64,000 nt of DNA from Acidobacteriota bacterium. Its GTDB lineage: Bacteria; Acidobacteriota; Blastocatellia; Pyrinomonadales; Pyrinomonadaceae. The position numbers and the translations under genes are program-made. The stretch covers positions 62,001 to 126,000 of the forward strand of contig JAHBSJ010000006.1 in the NCBI GenBank assembly GCA_019639155.1. Direction: 5' to 3'. Numbering within the stretch: the stretch's first letter is position 1; each line of letters starts with the position of its first letter. This document shows, in pieces, positions 14,629 to 24,559 of this stretch. The notes under the pieces were generated by a model, which saw only the letters and a list, made by a program, of their open reading frames with translations, searched no databases and had not been told where the DNA came from.

Positions 14629-16340
14629 CAGATCCTTGCGAAGACCTCCCTTTCCTCACCGAGGTCTCTCGCGGACGGTGTAAGTATCGTCTTTTTTGAA
14701 ATGTAGATCTTTTCGCCGTTCTGCACGGCTCGTCGAACATCGTCTTCGCTCACGAAATCAACCGGTTTCGGAATGCCGCGATCCTGGGCGGAATTGGACT
14801 CGTTTATCTCATGAATAACGGTCGGCGGCGGAGTGGTAGATGCCTGCTTAACAGGTTCCGGCTGCGGAACTTCCAAAAGCTTTTTGCTCAAAAATCCATC
14901 GACGATAGCCTCGATCTCTTTTCTGTCAGGGCGTCTAGGGGTTACGGTCTTTGGTGGCGTACCGACCGACTGGGCATGCGTCGCTGCAACTCTATTGATC
15001 GGCTTTGTTTCAAATGCGACCCTTTTGATGTCCATCAGATGAATCGGCGAAATATTGTCAGACGTGACGTTCCCTCCCCAAGAGCCGCATCCGAGAGTCA
15101 TCGACGGCGGAAGGTCTGTCGTGAAACCGATCGCTCCGTGTGTCGTCGGAGAATTTATTATCACGCGAGCAGCAGGCATCAACTCACCGTACCGGATCGC
15201 AGCGGCGCGATCTTTTGAATGCATTCCAGCAGTGTGTCCCATACCGCCGAAATGAAGGATCTGTTGGCAAAGCTCAGCGCCTTCGTCAACTCCTCCAACC
15301 TCAAAGAATGCAAGGGTCGGCGAAAGCTTCTCGATAGACCAAGGAAAATCGCGGCCGACGCCGCCGCAGTCGGCGATCAAACAGCGGGTTCCTGCAGGAA
15401 CCGATATGCCTGCAAGTTGTGCAATGAATTCAGCCGACTTCCCTACAATATTCGGATTAAGCGAACGTTGCGGTGAAACCAGAACCTTTGCGACCGAATC
15501 AGCTTCGGCGGGAGACAAAAAGCAGGCACCCTGCGCTTTGAATTGCTCCCTAACTGCACCTGCGACTGAGCGATCGACAACAACCGACTGCTCGGACGCG
15601 CATATAGTACCGTTATCAAAGCACGTTCCTGTGAGGATATCAGCAACTGCCTTTTCTACATCGGCAGACCGTTCAACAAATACGGGCACATTGCCGGGAC
15701 CCACACCGAAAGCCGGCTTTCCGGAAGAGTAAGCAGCACGTACCAGACCGGTTCCGCCGGTAGCGAGTATTACGGCAGTCTGCTTGTTCTTCATCAGTTC
15801 TTCGGTCCCGTCGATGGTAGGATCCGTGAGACAAATAATTGCTTCCGGAGGAAGACCTGCCCCAACGCCGGCATCACGCATGATCCGCGCCGTTTCCGCG
15901 ATACAGTTGGCCGCCGATGGATGAGGCGATAGAACCACCGTATTTCGCGATTTGATGGAGATCAGAATTTTGAAAATTGCCGTAGATGTTGGATTGGTCG
16001 AAGGGATTATGGCAGCCACTACTCCGCGGGGCGAAGCAATTTCAACGACCGACGGAGTTTCATTTACGATACCAACAGTGCGAAGCCCCTTGAATCGTGC
16101 CCAAACGTCTTCGGCTGCAAATCGATTCTTCTCACGTTTGTCATCGGGTTTTCCAAAACCCGTTTCTTCATGCGCCATCCGGCCAAGACGAGCCGATTCA
16201 CCTAATGCGGCAAGCGACATCTGCTGGCAGATGTCATCAACTTGAGCCTGCGAGAACGCAGACACGGCCTTAAATGCAAGAGACGCGGCCTCCACCGCGT
16301 CGCGAGCCTGCTGTATCGATTTCAGGTCTTTGTCAGCCAT
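14628..16340 (-). CDS. CoA-acylating aldehyde dehydrogenase, BMC-associated, with C-terminal extension
   Basis: The 570-aa protein has an acylating aldehyde dehydrogenase core (residues 1-450) like the ALDH half of AdhE and like EutE/PduP. It converts an aldehyde plus CoA and NAD to acyl-CoA. Visible motifs are [13 protein letters not shown] near 112, the glycine-rich ATGGTGLV near 193, [11 protein letters not shown] near 211 and the catalytic Cys247 in NGTICASEQ. The typical core ends near 450. About 120 extra residues follow: a predicted amphipathic helix (about 472-490, [16 protein letters not shown]) resembling an encapsulation peptide, a P/T-rich linker, and a terminal module with [21 protein letters not shown] TPxARD-type end is shared by several BMC-associated proteins. 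Enclosure in a shell is inferred from the flanking shell genes. Confidence 0.92.
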   Translation of the reverse strand: MADKDLKSIQQARDAVEAASLAFKAVSAFSQAQVDDICQQMSLAALGESARLGRMAHEETGFGKPDDKREKNRFAAEDVWARFKGLRTVGIVNETPSVVEIASPRGVVAAIIPSTNPTSTAIFKILISIKSRNTVVLSPHPSAANCIAETARIMRDAGVGAGLPPEAIICLTDPTIDGTEELMKNKQTAVILATGGTGLVRAAYSSGKPAFGVGPGNVPVFVERSADVEKAVADILTGTCFDNGTICASEQSVVVDRSVAGAVREQFKAQGACFLSPAEADSVAKVLVSPQRSLNPNIVGKSAEFIAQLAGISVPAGTRCLIADCGGVGRDFPWSIEKLSPTLAFFEVGGVDEGAELCQQILHFGGMGHTAGMHSKDRAAAIRYGELMPAARVIINSPTTHGAIGFTTDLPPSMTLGCGSWGGNVTSDNISPIHLMDIKRVAFETKPINRVAATHAQSVGTPPKTVTPRRPDRKEIEAIVDGFLSKKLLEVPQPEPVKQASTTPPPTVIHEINESNSAQDRGIPKPVDFVSEDDVRRAVQNGEKIYISKKTILTPSARDLGEEREVFARI

Positions 16341-16391
16341 CGCCGATGGTCAAACCTATGTTAGTACTTTTCGAATCTACCCGATCCGAAA

Positions 16392-16784
16392 TTAGCGTGA
16401 TTTCGATTTACTCGCCGCCGACCCCGATGCTTCGGAGGCAGCACTACCGGCTGAAAGCTGCTTGCCGCCGCCGCGGAGAGCTTTTTCGTCCGGGCTGAGC
16501 CCCACGGATCCCCCTTTGGGCAACACACGCTCAACTTCGCCGTGCGGACGCGGAATGACGTGAACACTAATGAGTTCCCCAACCCGCCTTGCAGCCGCCG
16601 CTCCGGCATCGGTCGCGGCCTTTACCGCTCCTACGTCACCGCGTACAAAGATCGTTACATAGCCGGCGCCGATATATTCTTTGCCGATAAGTCTAACATT
16701 TGCAGCCTTTACCATGGCATCAGCGGCCTCGACAGCCGAAACGAAGCCTTTTGTCTCAACCATTCCTAATGCTTCTAAGCTCAT
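16392..16784 (-). CDS. Bacterial microcompartment shell protein, hexameric BMC-H type (first copy)
   Basis: The 130-aa protein is a BMC-H domain (residues 1-88) with the family blocks [46 protein letters not shown] and [12 protein letters not shown] roughly 40-residue low-complexity tail rich in S, A, G and K follows. Such tails usually sit on one face of the hexamer and can recruit other proteins. The gene is first in the BMC operon. The RBS GAGGAT lies 8 bp before the ATG, and a strong predicted promoter is 34 bp upstream. It differs from the second copy mainly in the tail and in lacking the acidic C-terminus. Confidence 0.95.
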   Translation of the reverse strand: MSLEALGMVETKGFVSAVEAADAMVKAANVRLIGKEYIGAGYVTIFVRGDVGAVKAATDAGAAAARRVGELISVHVIPRPHGEVERVLPKGGSVGLSPDEKALRGGGKQLSAGSAASEASGSAASKSKSR

Positions 16785-16817
16785 TTGGACATCCTCACTA
16801 GTTGTAGTGCTAGAAAG

Positions 16818-16846
16818 ATACTAATACAAGTGATGCATATTGCCAA
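16818..16846 (-). promoter_or_regulatory. Predicted promoter of the BMC operon
   Basis: On the minus strand TTGGCA, a 17-bp spacer and TAGTAT end 34 bp before the start codon of the first shell gene, predicting a leader of about 27 nt. Hexamers match consensus 5/6 and 4/6. It lies back-to-back with the predicted RodZ-like promoter at 16886-16915, leaving about 40 bp between them for a shared regulator. By-eye prediction. Confidence 0.6.
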
Positions 16847-16885
16847 AAGCAAAGCGTAAATGCTGAAGTTAAAAGGCTCAATCAA

Positions 16886-16915
16886 TTGACACACAATGCC
16901 CCGGAAAGATATATT
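16886..16915 (+). promoter_or_regulatory. Predicted promoter of the RodZ-like gene
   Basis: A perfect TTGACA at 16886 is followed after 18 bp by TATATT (an overlapping ATATAT gives 17 bp). The predicted start site is near 16922, about 50 bp before the ATG at 16971. This is the best -35 match seen in the window. Confidence 0.6.
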
Positions 16916-16970
16916 TCAATCCTAAGGACTAGCGTTTTTCTACGATAATTGCTCCTCCTGGACGTTCAAA

Positions 16971-18029
16971 ATGTCACAAACTTTGGGTGAAAAGCTGCGA
17001 CAGGCCCGCGAAGACCGCGGCGTTTCCATCAGTGAGGTAGCGGAGCAGACCCGGATCTCGCCCCACTATATCGAGTGCATAGAGAATGACGATTACGGTC
17101 CACTTCCGGGCGGCATTTTCAACAAAGGTTTCGTAAAATCGTACGCAAAATTTGTCGGGGTTGACGAACAGGAAGCCCTTGCCGACTATTCGCGTCTTCA
17201 GTCTACCGCACTTTCGGAAGAGCCCGACCTATCCTATCGGCCCGAAGTCCTCACAGACGATAGAACTTCGAATTCGTCGATCCCTACGATAATCGGAGCG
17301 ATCGTTATCCTAGGCATAATGAGCGCCGGAGTTCTATTCTTGGTGGATTATTTGCGCCGGCCTGCAGAAGATACTCCTGTTCGGCCTACTTCTAATACTG
17401 CAGCAACAAACACCGAACAACAGGCTCCTGTCTCACAGCAATTGCCTGAGGCGACAGCCCCGGATATGGCAAACGTTAGGATCGAGTTCAAAGCTATTGC
17501 TGAACCCGTCTCCCTAACTGTGAATTCCGACGGCAAACAGAGCAGTACGGTCGTGAATCCCGGAACGCCGATCGTTTTTGAGCCGAAAGAGAGTTTGAAA
17601 CTAAGCTACTCACGCTCGCTTGCTGCTAATGTGCAGCTTTCAATAAACGGCAAGGAGATCGCACTCCCGTCACAGCCGTTGCAGCCGCGGCGTAATGCCA
17701 TCGATTTCGAAATAAATAAGGACAATCTGGCCCGTATATGGTCCAGCGGAAGCATCTTGGACGAGGTTCCGTCAGCAGCTCCGACCGATGAAAGCACGAC
17801 CGCCACAGCGGGGACACCTGCGGTCGAAGCAGGAAACACGGCCTCTCCACCGGCTGCACCATCGGCAACATCGACACCTCGCCCGACGCCAAGGCAGGCT
17901 TCTAATGTCAATCAAGGAACAAATAGTGTCCGTCCCACGCCTAGGCCAACAGCTGAGCGGCCGGCAACGACACCGGCCTCTTCACCTGCGCCGCCGCGGA
18001 ATTCTGCGGCAGATAGGCCAAGCCAGTAG
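16971..18029 (+). CDS. RodZ-like helix-turn-helix membrane protein
   Basis: The 352-aa protein has the RodZ/YfgA layout: an N-terminal cytoplasmic HTH_25 domain (about residues 5-75, LGEKLRQAREDRGVSISEVAEQT, then GGIFNKGFVKSYAKFVGVD), and a single membrane span at about 105-126. A periplasmic DUF4115-type beta domain (about 165-250, VRIEFKAIAEPVSLTVNSDGK) follows, then a long Pro/Thr/Ala-rich tail. RodZ links MreB filaments to the membrane and helps set rod shape. The tail is longer and more repetitive than in enterobacterial RodZ. It is transcribed divergently from the BMC operon and is followed by a terminator-like hairpin just before guaB. No clear Shine-Dalgarno sequence precedes the ATG. 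Confidence 0.87.
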   Translation: MSQTLGEKLRQAREDRGVSISEVAEQTRISPHYIECIENDDYGPLPGGIFNKGFVKSYAKFVGVDEQEALADYSRLQSTALSEEPDLSYRPEVLTDDRTSNSSIPTIIGAIVILGIMSAGVLFLVDYLRRPAEDTPVRPTSNTAATNTEQQAPVSQQLPEATAPDMANVRIEFKAIAEPVSLTVNSDGKQSSTVVNPGTPIVFEPKESLKLSYSRSLAANVQLSINGKEIALPSQPLQPRRNAIDFEINKDNLARIWSSGSILDEVPSAAPTDESTTATAGTPAVEAGNTASPPAAPSATSTPRPTPRQASNVNQGTNSVRPTPRPTAERPATTPASSPAPPRNSAADRPSQ

Positions 18030-18053
18030 GCCGGCAAACTGGATCGAATAGGA

Positions 18054-18084
18054 TGTCCGCAAGTTTTTTTGCGGGCATTTTTAT
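18054..18084 (+). terminator. Rho-independent terminator-like hairpin between RodZ-like gene and guaB
   Basis: Stem TGTCCGCAA / TTGCGGGCA (one G-T pair) with a 6-nt loop is followed by TTTTT at 18078-18082. It ends only about 14 nt before the guaB start codon, so it could act either as the terminator of the upstream gene or as part of a guaB leader. A perfect TATAAT occurs at 18086-18091. Confidence 0.8.
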
Positions 18085-18090
18085 ATATAA

Positions 18091-19566
<1,476 letters not shown>

Positions 19567-19641
19567 CAACAGATGCGTGAAACACAAATTTGTTGTATCG
19601 TTCCTTTAAGGTAGTAGCTGACTTTCCGAGGTACCCAATCA

Positions 19642-20916
19642 ATGATGCGATTCATGAGAACATTTATTCTTTCTTGCGTAGCTTTTTGTCTTGCAATATT
19701 CGTCGTTGTTCAGAACGGCAGTACAAATGCCGGTGCCTCGGAATTCTGGATCACGGTCGACTCTTCCGAATTACAGCATATTCTTTCGGACCGCGGCTCC
19801 CAACAGCGGAGCAGCCTCAAAAATGCCGGCGTTGAACGGGTCGTTGGCGACCTTGCCATCCTTAAGCTCAACGACGTCCAGATGGAAGAACTGTCGAGCG
19901 CAATGCACGACAACTTTCACAAATGCAGCGGATATGTGGCACATACGAACGAGAACGATGCGTTGACCTGGGCAAGGGATCAGTATGCAGCAACTACGGA
20001 GTCACAACTAGTAAACTACACTATCGACAATCCGGTGGCAGTTAACTCCATGCTGGGTTATGTTAGCGAGCCTCAGATCCGACAGACAATTCTCGACCTC
20101 TCGGCATTTCCGAACCGCCGCTACAATCAATCCAGCGGCCTTCAATCGGCCAACTGGATAAAGGACAAGTGGGCTCTCCTTGCTGCCCGCCAAAGCCGCG
20201 GACAGGTCTCGATCGAGTTCTTCAACCATCCAACGGCTACTTCACCCCAACCCTCTATCATTATGACGGTCTGGGGAACACGATTTCCTGACGAGATCAT
20301 TGTTTTGGGTGCCCATCAGGATTCGATCAATTCGTCGGGTCAAACCGCAGCGGCTCCAGGTGCCGATGACGATGCGTCCGGCGTCGCATGCCTCACCGAA
20401 ACGATCCGCGTGATGATGGAAACCGGCTTCAAGCCTGAGCGAACCGTTCAATTCATGGCATACGCGGCGGAGGAAGTAGGTCTTCGCGGATCTAACGCGA
20501 TAGCAACCTCATACCGAAACGCCAATAAGAACGTTCTGGGCGTAATGCAGCTGGACATGACCAATTACCGTGGCACACAAGGCTACGATATGGTCATGAT
20601 CACGGATAACACCAACGCGGCGCAGAACCAGTTCCTCCGCGATCTGCTGATCACATATCAGCCGGGACTGACCATTGGGAACTCATCTTGCGGCTATGCA
20701 TGTTCAGATCATGCGTCATGGCATAACAAGAGCTACCCTGCATCGTTCCCTTTTGAGGCTCCTTTTGGCAATGACAATTCGGCGATCCACACCGCGAATG
20801 ATACCATCGCCCGCAGCAATAACAATGCTAATCACGCGGTGCGTTTCTCGAAACTTGCGTTGTCGTATATTGGTGAGCTTGCTAAGGGATGCGTGGCAAT
20901 TGCCACACGGTGTTAG
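19642..20916 (+). CDS. Secreted M28-family zinc aminopeptidase
   Basis: The 424-aa protein has a signal peptide (residues 8-31) and an N-terminal prodomain-like region (to about 150). It then carries an M28 catalytic domain like that of the Vibrio/Aeromonas leucyl aminopeptidases. The two-zinc site is readable in order: GAHQDS (His), PGADDDASG (bridging Asp), YAAEEVGLRGS (catalytic Glu then zinc Glu), QLDMTN (Asp) and AIHTANDT (His). Cysteines in SSCGYACSDH mark the disulfide found in this family. It should release N-terminal hydrophobic residues from peptides outside the cytoplasm. It lies downstream of guaB with a 75-bp gap and is convergent with the ABC-F gene. Confidence 0.92.
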   Translation: MMRFMRTFILSCVAFCLAIFVVVQNGSTNAGASEFWITVDSSELQHILSDRGSQQRSSLKNAGVERVVGDLAILKLNDVQMEELSSAMHDNFHKCSGYVAHTNENDALTWARDQYAATTESQLVNYTIDNPVAVNSMLGYVSEPQIRQTILDLSAFPNRRYNQSSGLQSANWIKDKWALLAARQSRGQVSIEFFNHPTATSPQPSIIMTVWGTRFPDEIIVLGAHQDSINSSGQTAAAPGADDDASGVACLTETIRVMMETGFKPERTVQFMAYAAEEVGLRGSNAIATSYRNANKNVLGVMQLDMTNYRGTQGYDMVMITDNTNAAQNQFLRDLLITYQPGLTIGNSSCGYACSDHASWHNKSYPASFPFEAPFGNDNSAIHTANDTIARSNNNANHAVRFSKLALSYIGELAKGCVAIATRC

Positions 20917-20957
20917 GTGCCGATCTGAGCGAGGTTACCGGGAGAAATGCTTACACG

Positions 20958-22856
20958 CTAGTCGATCTCGTCGTTAAGCTCTTCCCATTCCCGATAATGG
21001 GCGTTGACGTTCTCTTCGGCTTTAGATAGTGCGTCCGTTAGGTTTTGCAGCCGAGGGTAGTCCGAAGCCACCTCGGGTTCTGCCATCTCAGCCGACAGCC
21101 GCAGAACTTCTTCTTCTAAGGCCGGAAGTCGTTCTTCTATCTCTGCGATCCGCCGCTCGATCTGTTGCCGCTGATTCTTTGAGAGTTTAGTTCTTACGCC
21201 GGTTGGAGCCGCATCAACTATTATCGAACGGGATCTCACATCCTTGTCGTCGCTGTTTGAGCTCCTGCTGTCCCGCCAGGCGTGAAATTCGGTGTAATTC
21301 CCATCGAAATCGAGAACTGTGCCATCTGCCTCAAGCGATAGGATCTGAGTTACGATTCGATCCAAAAAAAAGCGGTCGTGGCTGACGGCTATGATCGTTC
21401 CCGGATATTCATCCAATGCCGCTTCGAGTGCCTCACGGGCCGGAATGTCCAGGTGATTCGTCGGCTCGTCAAGGATCAAAACATTCTTTTGTGAATAGAT
21501 GAGTTTTGCTAAGGCCAGCCTCCCCTTTTCGCCACCCGACAGGTCCCGAACTTTCTTTTCGATATCTTCTCCGAAAAAAAGAAAACGTGCGAGGAAGGAC
21601 CGAACCTCACCATTATCGACCATCGGAGCGACTCGGCGAAACTCCGCGATCACGTCATTTCCGTCATAGAGGTCGTCAAGTGATTGCGAATAGTAGCCGA
21701 TGTTGACCTTGGTTCCCCACGTTATACTGCCGGAAACCTCACGGATCTGGCCGAGGAGGGTCCTTAAAAGGGTAGTCTTGCCTGTACCATTAGCACCGAT
21801 AACGCCCAAAACGCCGCCGCGATGAAGTAAGATATTGATCCCTCTCGCGAGCACGTTTTCACCATACCCGATGGCGAGGTCTTCGGTAGTGAGGACATTG
21901 TTGCCTGTCCTCTCTATCTTCTTCAAATTGAAATTGCCTCCATGCTTCTCGCTTCGAACCGCATCGACCCGTTCCATTCGCTCGAGCATGTTTCGGCGGG
22001 ATTTTGCCTGCTTTGTCTTTTGACCTTCCAGATTTCGGCGGATAAATTCTTGGGTCTTGCTGATCAATGCCTGCTGATTTTCGTATTCACGCAGCTGCTG
22101 TTCGCGGCGAAGCTCGCGTTCAACAATGAACTTTGAATAGTTTCCCTTGTAGCTGACCGCTTTGCCGTTCTCGATCTCAACGATCCTTTCGGCAGTTCGA
22201 TCCAGAAAATAGCGGTCATGGCTGATGATCACGTATGCCTTGTCGATCTCTTGCAAATACCCCTCAAGCCATTCGACCGCATTGACGTCAAGGTGATTCG
22301 TGGGTTCGTCAAGCAATAGCACATCGGCATTTGATAGAAGCAGGCGAGCCATGCCAAGCCGGTTCCTTTGACCACCGGACAAGATCGCAGTGTCCATGTT
22401 CCACTGTTCTCTGCTGAACCCTACACCCAGCAAGACGGCCTCCGCCGTCGAAGCATATGCAAAGCCGTCGGCGTGTTCGAACTGAGTCTGAAGGTCAGCA
22501 TAACGCTCTAGTATTGAGTCAGAATGATCCGTTTCCATCTGCTTCTCCAGGCGTCGCATCTCGGCCTCAATATCGTGGATATGCTTAAAGGCCGACAAAG
22601 CGGCAGTATGAACGGTATCGCCGGCATCAAAATCCACGTGCTGATCCAGCAAGCCAAGACGGAGTCCGTTCATCTTCACGACCACTCCCGTATCAGGAGA
22701 TTCTGTTTCCGTCAAAAGACGAAACAGTGTGGTCTTACCGGCGCCGTTGCGTCCAACAAGCCCGACCTTTTCACCCGGATTGATCTGGAACGACACGCCG
22801 CGGAGGATCTGATTGCCCCCGTAGGATTTCGTGATGTCAGAAAAGCGGAATAACAC
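20958..22856 (-). CDS. ABC-F family ATPase (ribosome-associated, Uup/EttA-like)
   Basis: Two ATP-binding cassettes on one soluble chain, without membrane spans, define the ABC-F family, which acts on the ribosome in translation or antibiotic protection. Cassette 1 has GRNGAGKTT and LSGGQRNRLGMARLL. A charged linker (about 230-310) with the RRNMLERM-type arm follows. Cassette 2 has GANGTGKTT and LSGGEKGRLALAKLI, and both have DEPTNHLD Walker B motifs. A C-terminal coiled coil (last 75 residues, QIERRIAEIEERL) resembles the Uup tail. An upstream ATG at 22889 would add a hydrophobic prefix encoded by a terminator hairpin, so I take the GTG at 22856 (VLFRFSDITKSYGG). No Shine-Dalgarno sequence is seen. 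Specific subfamily uncertain. Confidence 0.92.
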   Translation of the reverse strand: MLFRFSDITKSYGGNQILRGVSFQINPGEKVGLVGRNGAGKTTLFRLLTETESPDTGVVVKMNGLRLGLLDQHVDFDAGDTVHTAALSAFKHIHDIEAEMRRLEKQMETDHSDSILERYADLQTQFEHADGFAYASTAEAVLLGVGFSREQWNMDTAILSGGQRNRLGMARLLLSNADVLLLDEPTNHLDVNAVEWLEGYLQEIDKAYVIISHDRYFLDRTAERIVEIENGKAVSYKGNYSKFIVERELRREQQLREYENQQALISKTQEFIRRNLEGQKTKQAKSRRNMLERMERVDAVRSEKHGGNFNLKKIERTGNNVLTTEDLAIGYGENVLARGINILLHRGGVLGVIGANGTGKTTLLRTLLGQIREVSGSITWGTKVNIGYYSQSLDDLYDGNDVIAEFRRVAPMVDNGEVRSFLARFLFFGEDIEKKVRDLSGGEKGRLALAKLIYSQKNVLILDEPTNHLDIPAREALEAALDEYPGTIIAVSHDRFFLDRIVTQILSLEADGTVLDFDGNYTEFHAWRDSRSSNSDDKDVRSRSIIVDAAPTGVRTKLSKNQRQQIERRIAEIEERLPALEEEVLRLSAEMAEPEVASDYPRLQNLTDALSKAEENVNAHYREWEELNDEID

Positions 22857-22865
22857 GATGACAAT

Positions 22866-22904
22866 CAGAAAAAGCAAAAGGCAAAACAACGTTCTGCCTT
22901 TTGC
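22866..22904 (-). terminator. Rho-independent terminator downstream of the parvulin lipoprotein gene
   Basis: On the minus strand a perfect 10-bp stem GCAAAAGGCA / TGCCTTTTGC (22904-22895 with 22883-22874) and an 11-nt loop are followed by TTTTT (22873-22869). The T-run ends 12 nt before the preferred GTG start of the ABC-F gene in the same direction, so it may also work as a leader attenuator. Confidence 0.85.
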
Positions 22905-22931
22905 CTTGGATGTAATGGGCTCCGATCTAAG

Positions 22932-24176
22932 CTACTTTTTCTCCGCAGAATTGGCAGCGTTTGTCGAAGCAGAATTGGACGCGGCAGCCGTATTCGAACC
23001 GGTATTTGAATTTCCGTTTGAGGACGTATTCGCGGCCACATTCGAATTTCCCGCGGCGTTCGAGTTTGACTCGCCGTTCATAGAACCGGCAGGGCGTGCC
23101 CCGCTCAATTCGTTGGGATTGTCGACAACCTTCTTAGCAAGAAAATTCTCTATCTTCGCTTCGTTCATGGCGACGGCCTGATACGAAGCTGCCAACAGCT
23201 GCTTGCGGTTTTCGACAAGAAGCTGCTGTATCTGCGGCCGGACATCAGGACTTTCCAGAGTCAGATTCTCATCCTTCTCAATGCGTTCAACCAGCTTGAA
23301 AATATAGTAGCGGCCGCTAATGTTCAGCGCATTGGTGATCTGGCCGACCGTGAACTGCGGATTCATAAAGCCGGCTGCAAGCTGCGGATAATTCTGTTTC
23401 AGATCATCCTCGCTCAGATATCCCATGTCGCCGTTTTGCAACCGGCTTGGATCTTCGCTGTATTCACGTGCCAAAGCACCAAAATCGCTTGCCGGCTGCG
23501 AGACCTTTGCAAGAACCTCTTTGACCCGTTGTTCCGCTTCGGCCTGGTTTCGCGTTGTATCGCCCTGGCCGCCGTCGGCCGGATCGACCACGATCGCCGC
23601 CAGACGGACACCGCGCTTCTTGATGAACATCTCGGGATTGCCCTTGTAGAACTGTTCGATCTCGCTGTCTTTCGGATTTTCGATACGGCCCGTGACCTTG
23701 TCAACAAGTTTCGCTATCGCCAATGCCTTTTTGATGTCGTCTCGGAAGGATTTCTCGGTAAGCCCAGCCTCAGCCATCCTTTTATCGAATTCCTCCGCAG
23801 ACATACGGCTCTCGACCTTACGCTTATTGATCTCAACCGTGATCTCGTCATCCGTCGGAACAAGATTTTCCTTTTCGGCTTTTTGGAACATCACTTCCTG
23901 CTCGATCAGGTTCTGCAGGACCTGAAGTCTTGCGCCGGCAAGTTCGAGAGGCGAGAATTTAGATTCCTGCCCTTGAGCCTGCTGTTTGACCGACCGGTCA
24001 ACCTCTTCCATCGTGATGATCTTGCCATTGACCTTTGCCGCGGTTTCGTTCGGGTCAACTTTGCCCGGGCCGCCGGTCGAAGGCGCACCGTTACCGCAAG
24101 CCGCCGCAAATACCGAGATCCCGGCGATCAGGATGGCTAGGGTAGATCTGAAATTGAACTTTTGCACTAGTGCCAT
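22932..24176 (-). CDS. SurA/PrsA-like parvulin peptidyl-prolyl isomerase, putative lipoprotein
   Basis: The protein has a signal peptide ending in a lipobox-like VFAAAC-G and a SurA_N-like helical region (about residues 45-170, EVDRSVKQQAQGQ, EEFDKRMAEAGL). A parvulin domain follows (about 180-290, RGVRLAAIVV, ALAREYSEDPSRLQNGDMGYLSEDDL), then a helical C-lobe and a low-complexity N/A/S/G tail rich in SNSNAAGNSN. It should be a periplasmic chaperone for outer-membrane proteins. Two start codons compete: ATG at 24197 without a ribosome-binding site, and ATG at 24176, which directly begins a better signal sequence but has AAGGAG very close. I prefer 24176. It is followed by a strong terminator. 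Divergent from rpmB. Confidence 0.9.
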   Translation of the reverse strand: MALVQKFNFRSTLAILIAGISVFAAACGNGAPSTGGPGKVDPNETAAKVNGKIITMEEVDRSVKQQAQGQESKFSPLELAGARLQVLQNLIEQEVMFQKAEKENLVPTDDEITVEINKRKVESRMSAEEFDKRMAEAGLTEKSFRDDIKKALAIAKLVDKVTGRIENPKDSEIEQFYKGNPEMFIKKRGVRLAAIVVDPADGGQGDTTRNQAEAEQRVKEVLAKVSQPASDFGALAREYSEDPSRLQNGDMGYLSEDDLKQNYPQLAAGFMNPQFTVGQITNALNISGRYYIFKLVERIEKDENLTLESPDVRPQIQQLLVENRKQLLAASYQAVAMNEAKIENFLAKKVVDNPNELSGARPAGSMNGESNSNAAGNSNVAANTSSNGNSNTGSNTAAASNSASTNAANSAEKK

Positions 24177-24211
24177 TACTCCTTGAGTGTTTCTCATTAT
24201 CTTAACCTAAC

Positions 24212-24241
24212 TTGACTGGGTAAAACCCAATTTGATACAAA
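24212..24241 (+). promoter_or_regulatory. Possible rpmB promoter
   Basis: TTGACT, an 18-bp spacer and TACAAA lie about 60 bp upstream of the rpmB start codon in the divergent gap with the parvulin gene. The -35 is good, the -10 is weak (4/6). Confidence 0.35.
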
Positions 24242-24300
24242 TACTAGTTTGAGCCGTAAACGGCCCAACAGAAAGTAACCGTCCTCGGGAGGAAAACATT

Positions 24301-24495
24301 ATGGCAAAACGCTGCGATATTTGCGGGAAAGGCCCGCAGTTCGGAAACAACGTTTCACACGCAAACAACAAAACGCGGAGGCGTTTTAACCCTAACCTTC
24401 AGCCCGTAAGGGTGCAGCTGCCTGCTGGCGGAAATGCCAAAATGAAGGTTTGTACGCGTTGTATTAAGTCAGGCCGTATTATAAAAGCCGCCTAA
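24301..24495 (+). CDS. rpmB: 50S ribosomal protein L28
   Basis: A 64-aa protein with the L28 signature [20 protein letters not shown] and [16 protein letters not shown]. It carries both cysteine pairs (C5/C8 and a CTRC near residue 50), so it is the zinc-binding 'C+' form of L28. A strong ribosome-binding site GGGAGG lies 8 bp upstream of the ATG. It is transcribed alone and followed at once by a rho-independent terminator, which is common for isolated rpmB genes. No anomaly. Confidence 0.97.
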   Translation: MAKRCDICGKGPQFGNNVSHANNKTRRRFNPNLQPVRVQLPAGGNAKMKVCTRCIKSGRIIKAA

Positions 24496-24525
24496 CTTCC
24501 ACCGAGGTTTTCAAATACCAAGGAT

Positions 24526-24559
24526 GCCCGAACCTGCTCAGAGCGGTTCGGGCTTTCCT
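24526..24559 (+). terminator. Rho-independent terminator of rpmB
   Basis: Perfect 9-bp stem GCCCGAACC / GGTTCGGGC (24526-24534 with 24545-24553) with a 10-nt loop is followed by a T-rich TTTCCT stretch. It sits 30 bp after the rpmB stop and abuts the end of the convergent ridA gene. Confidence 0.88.
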
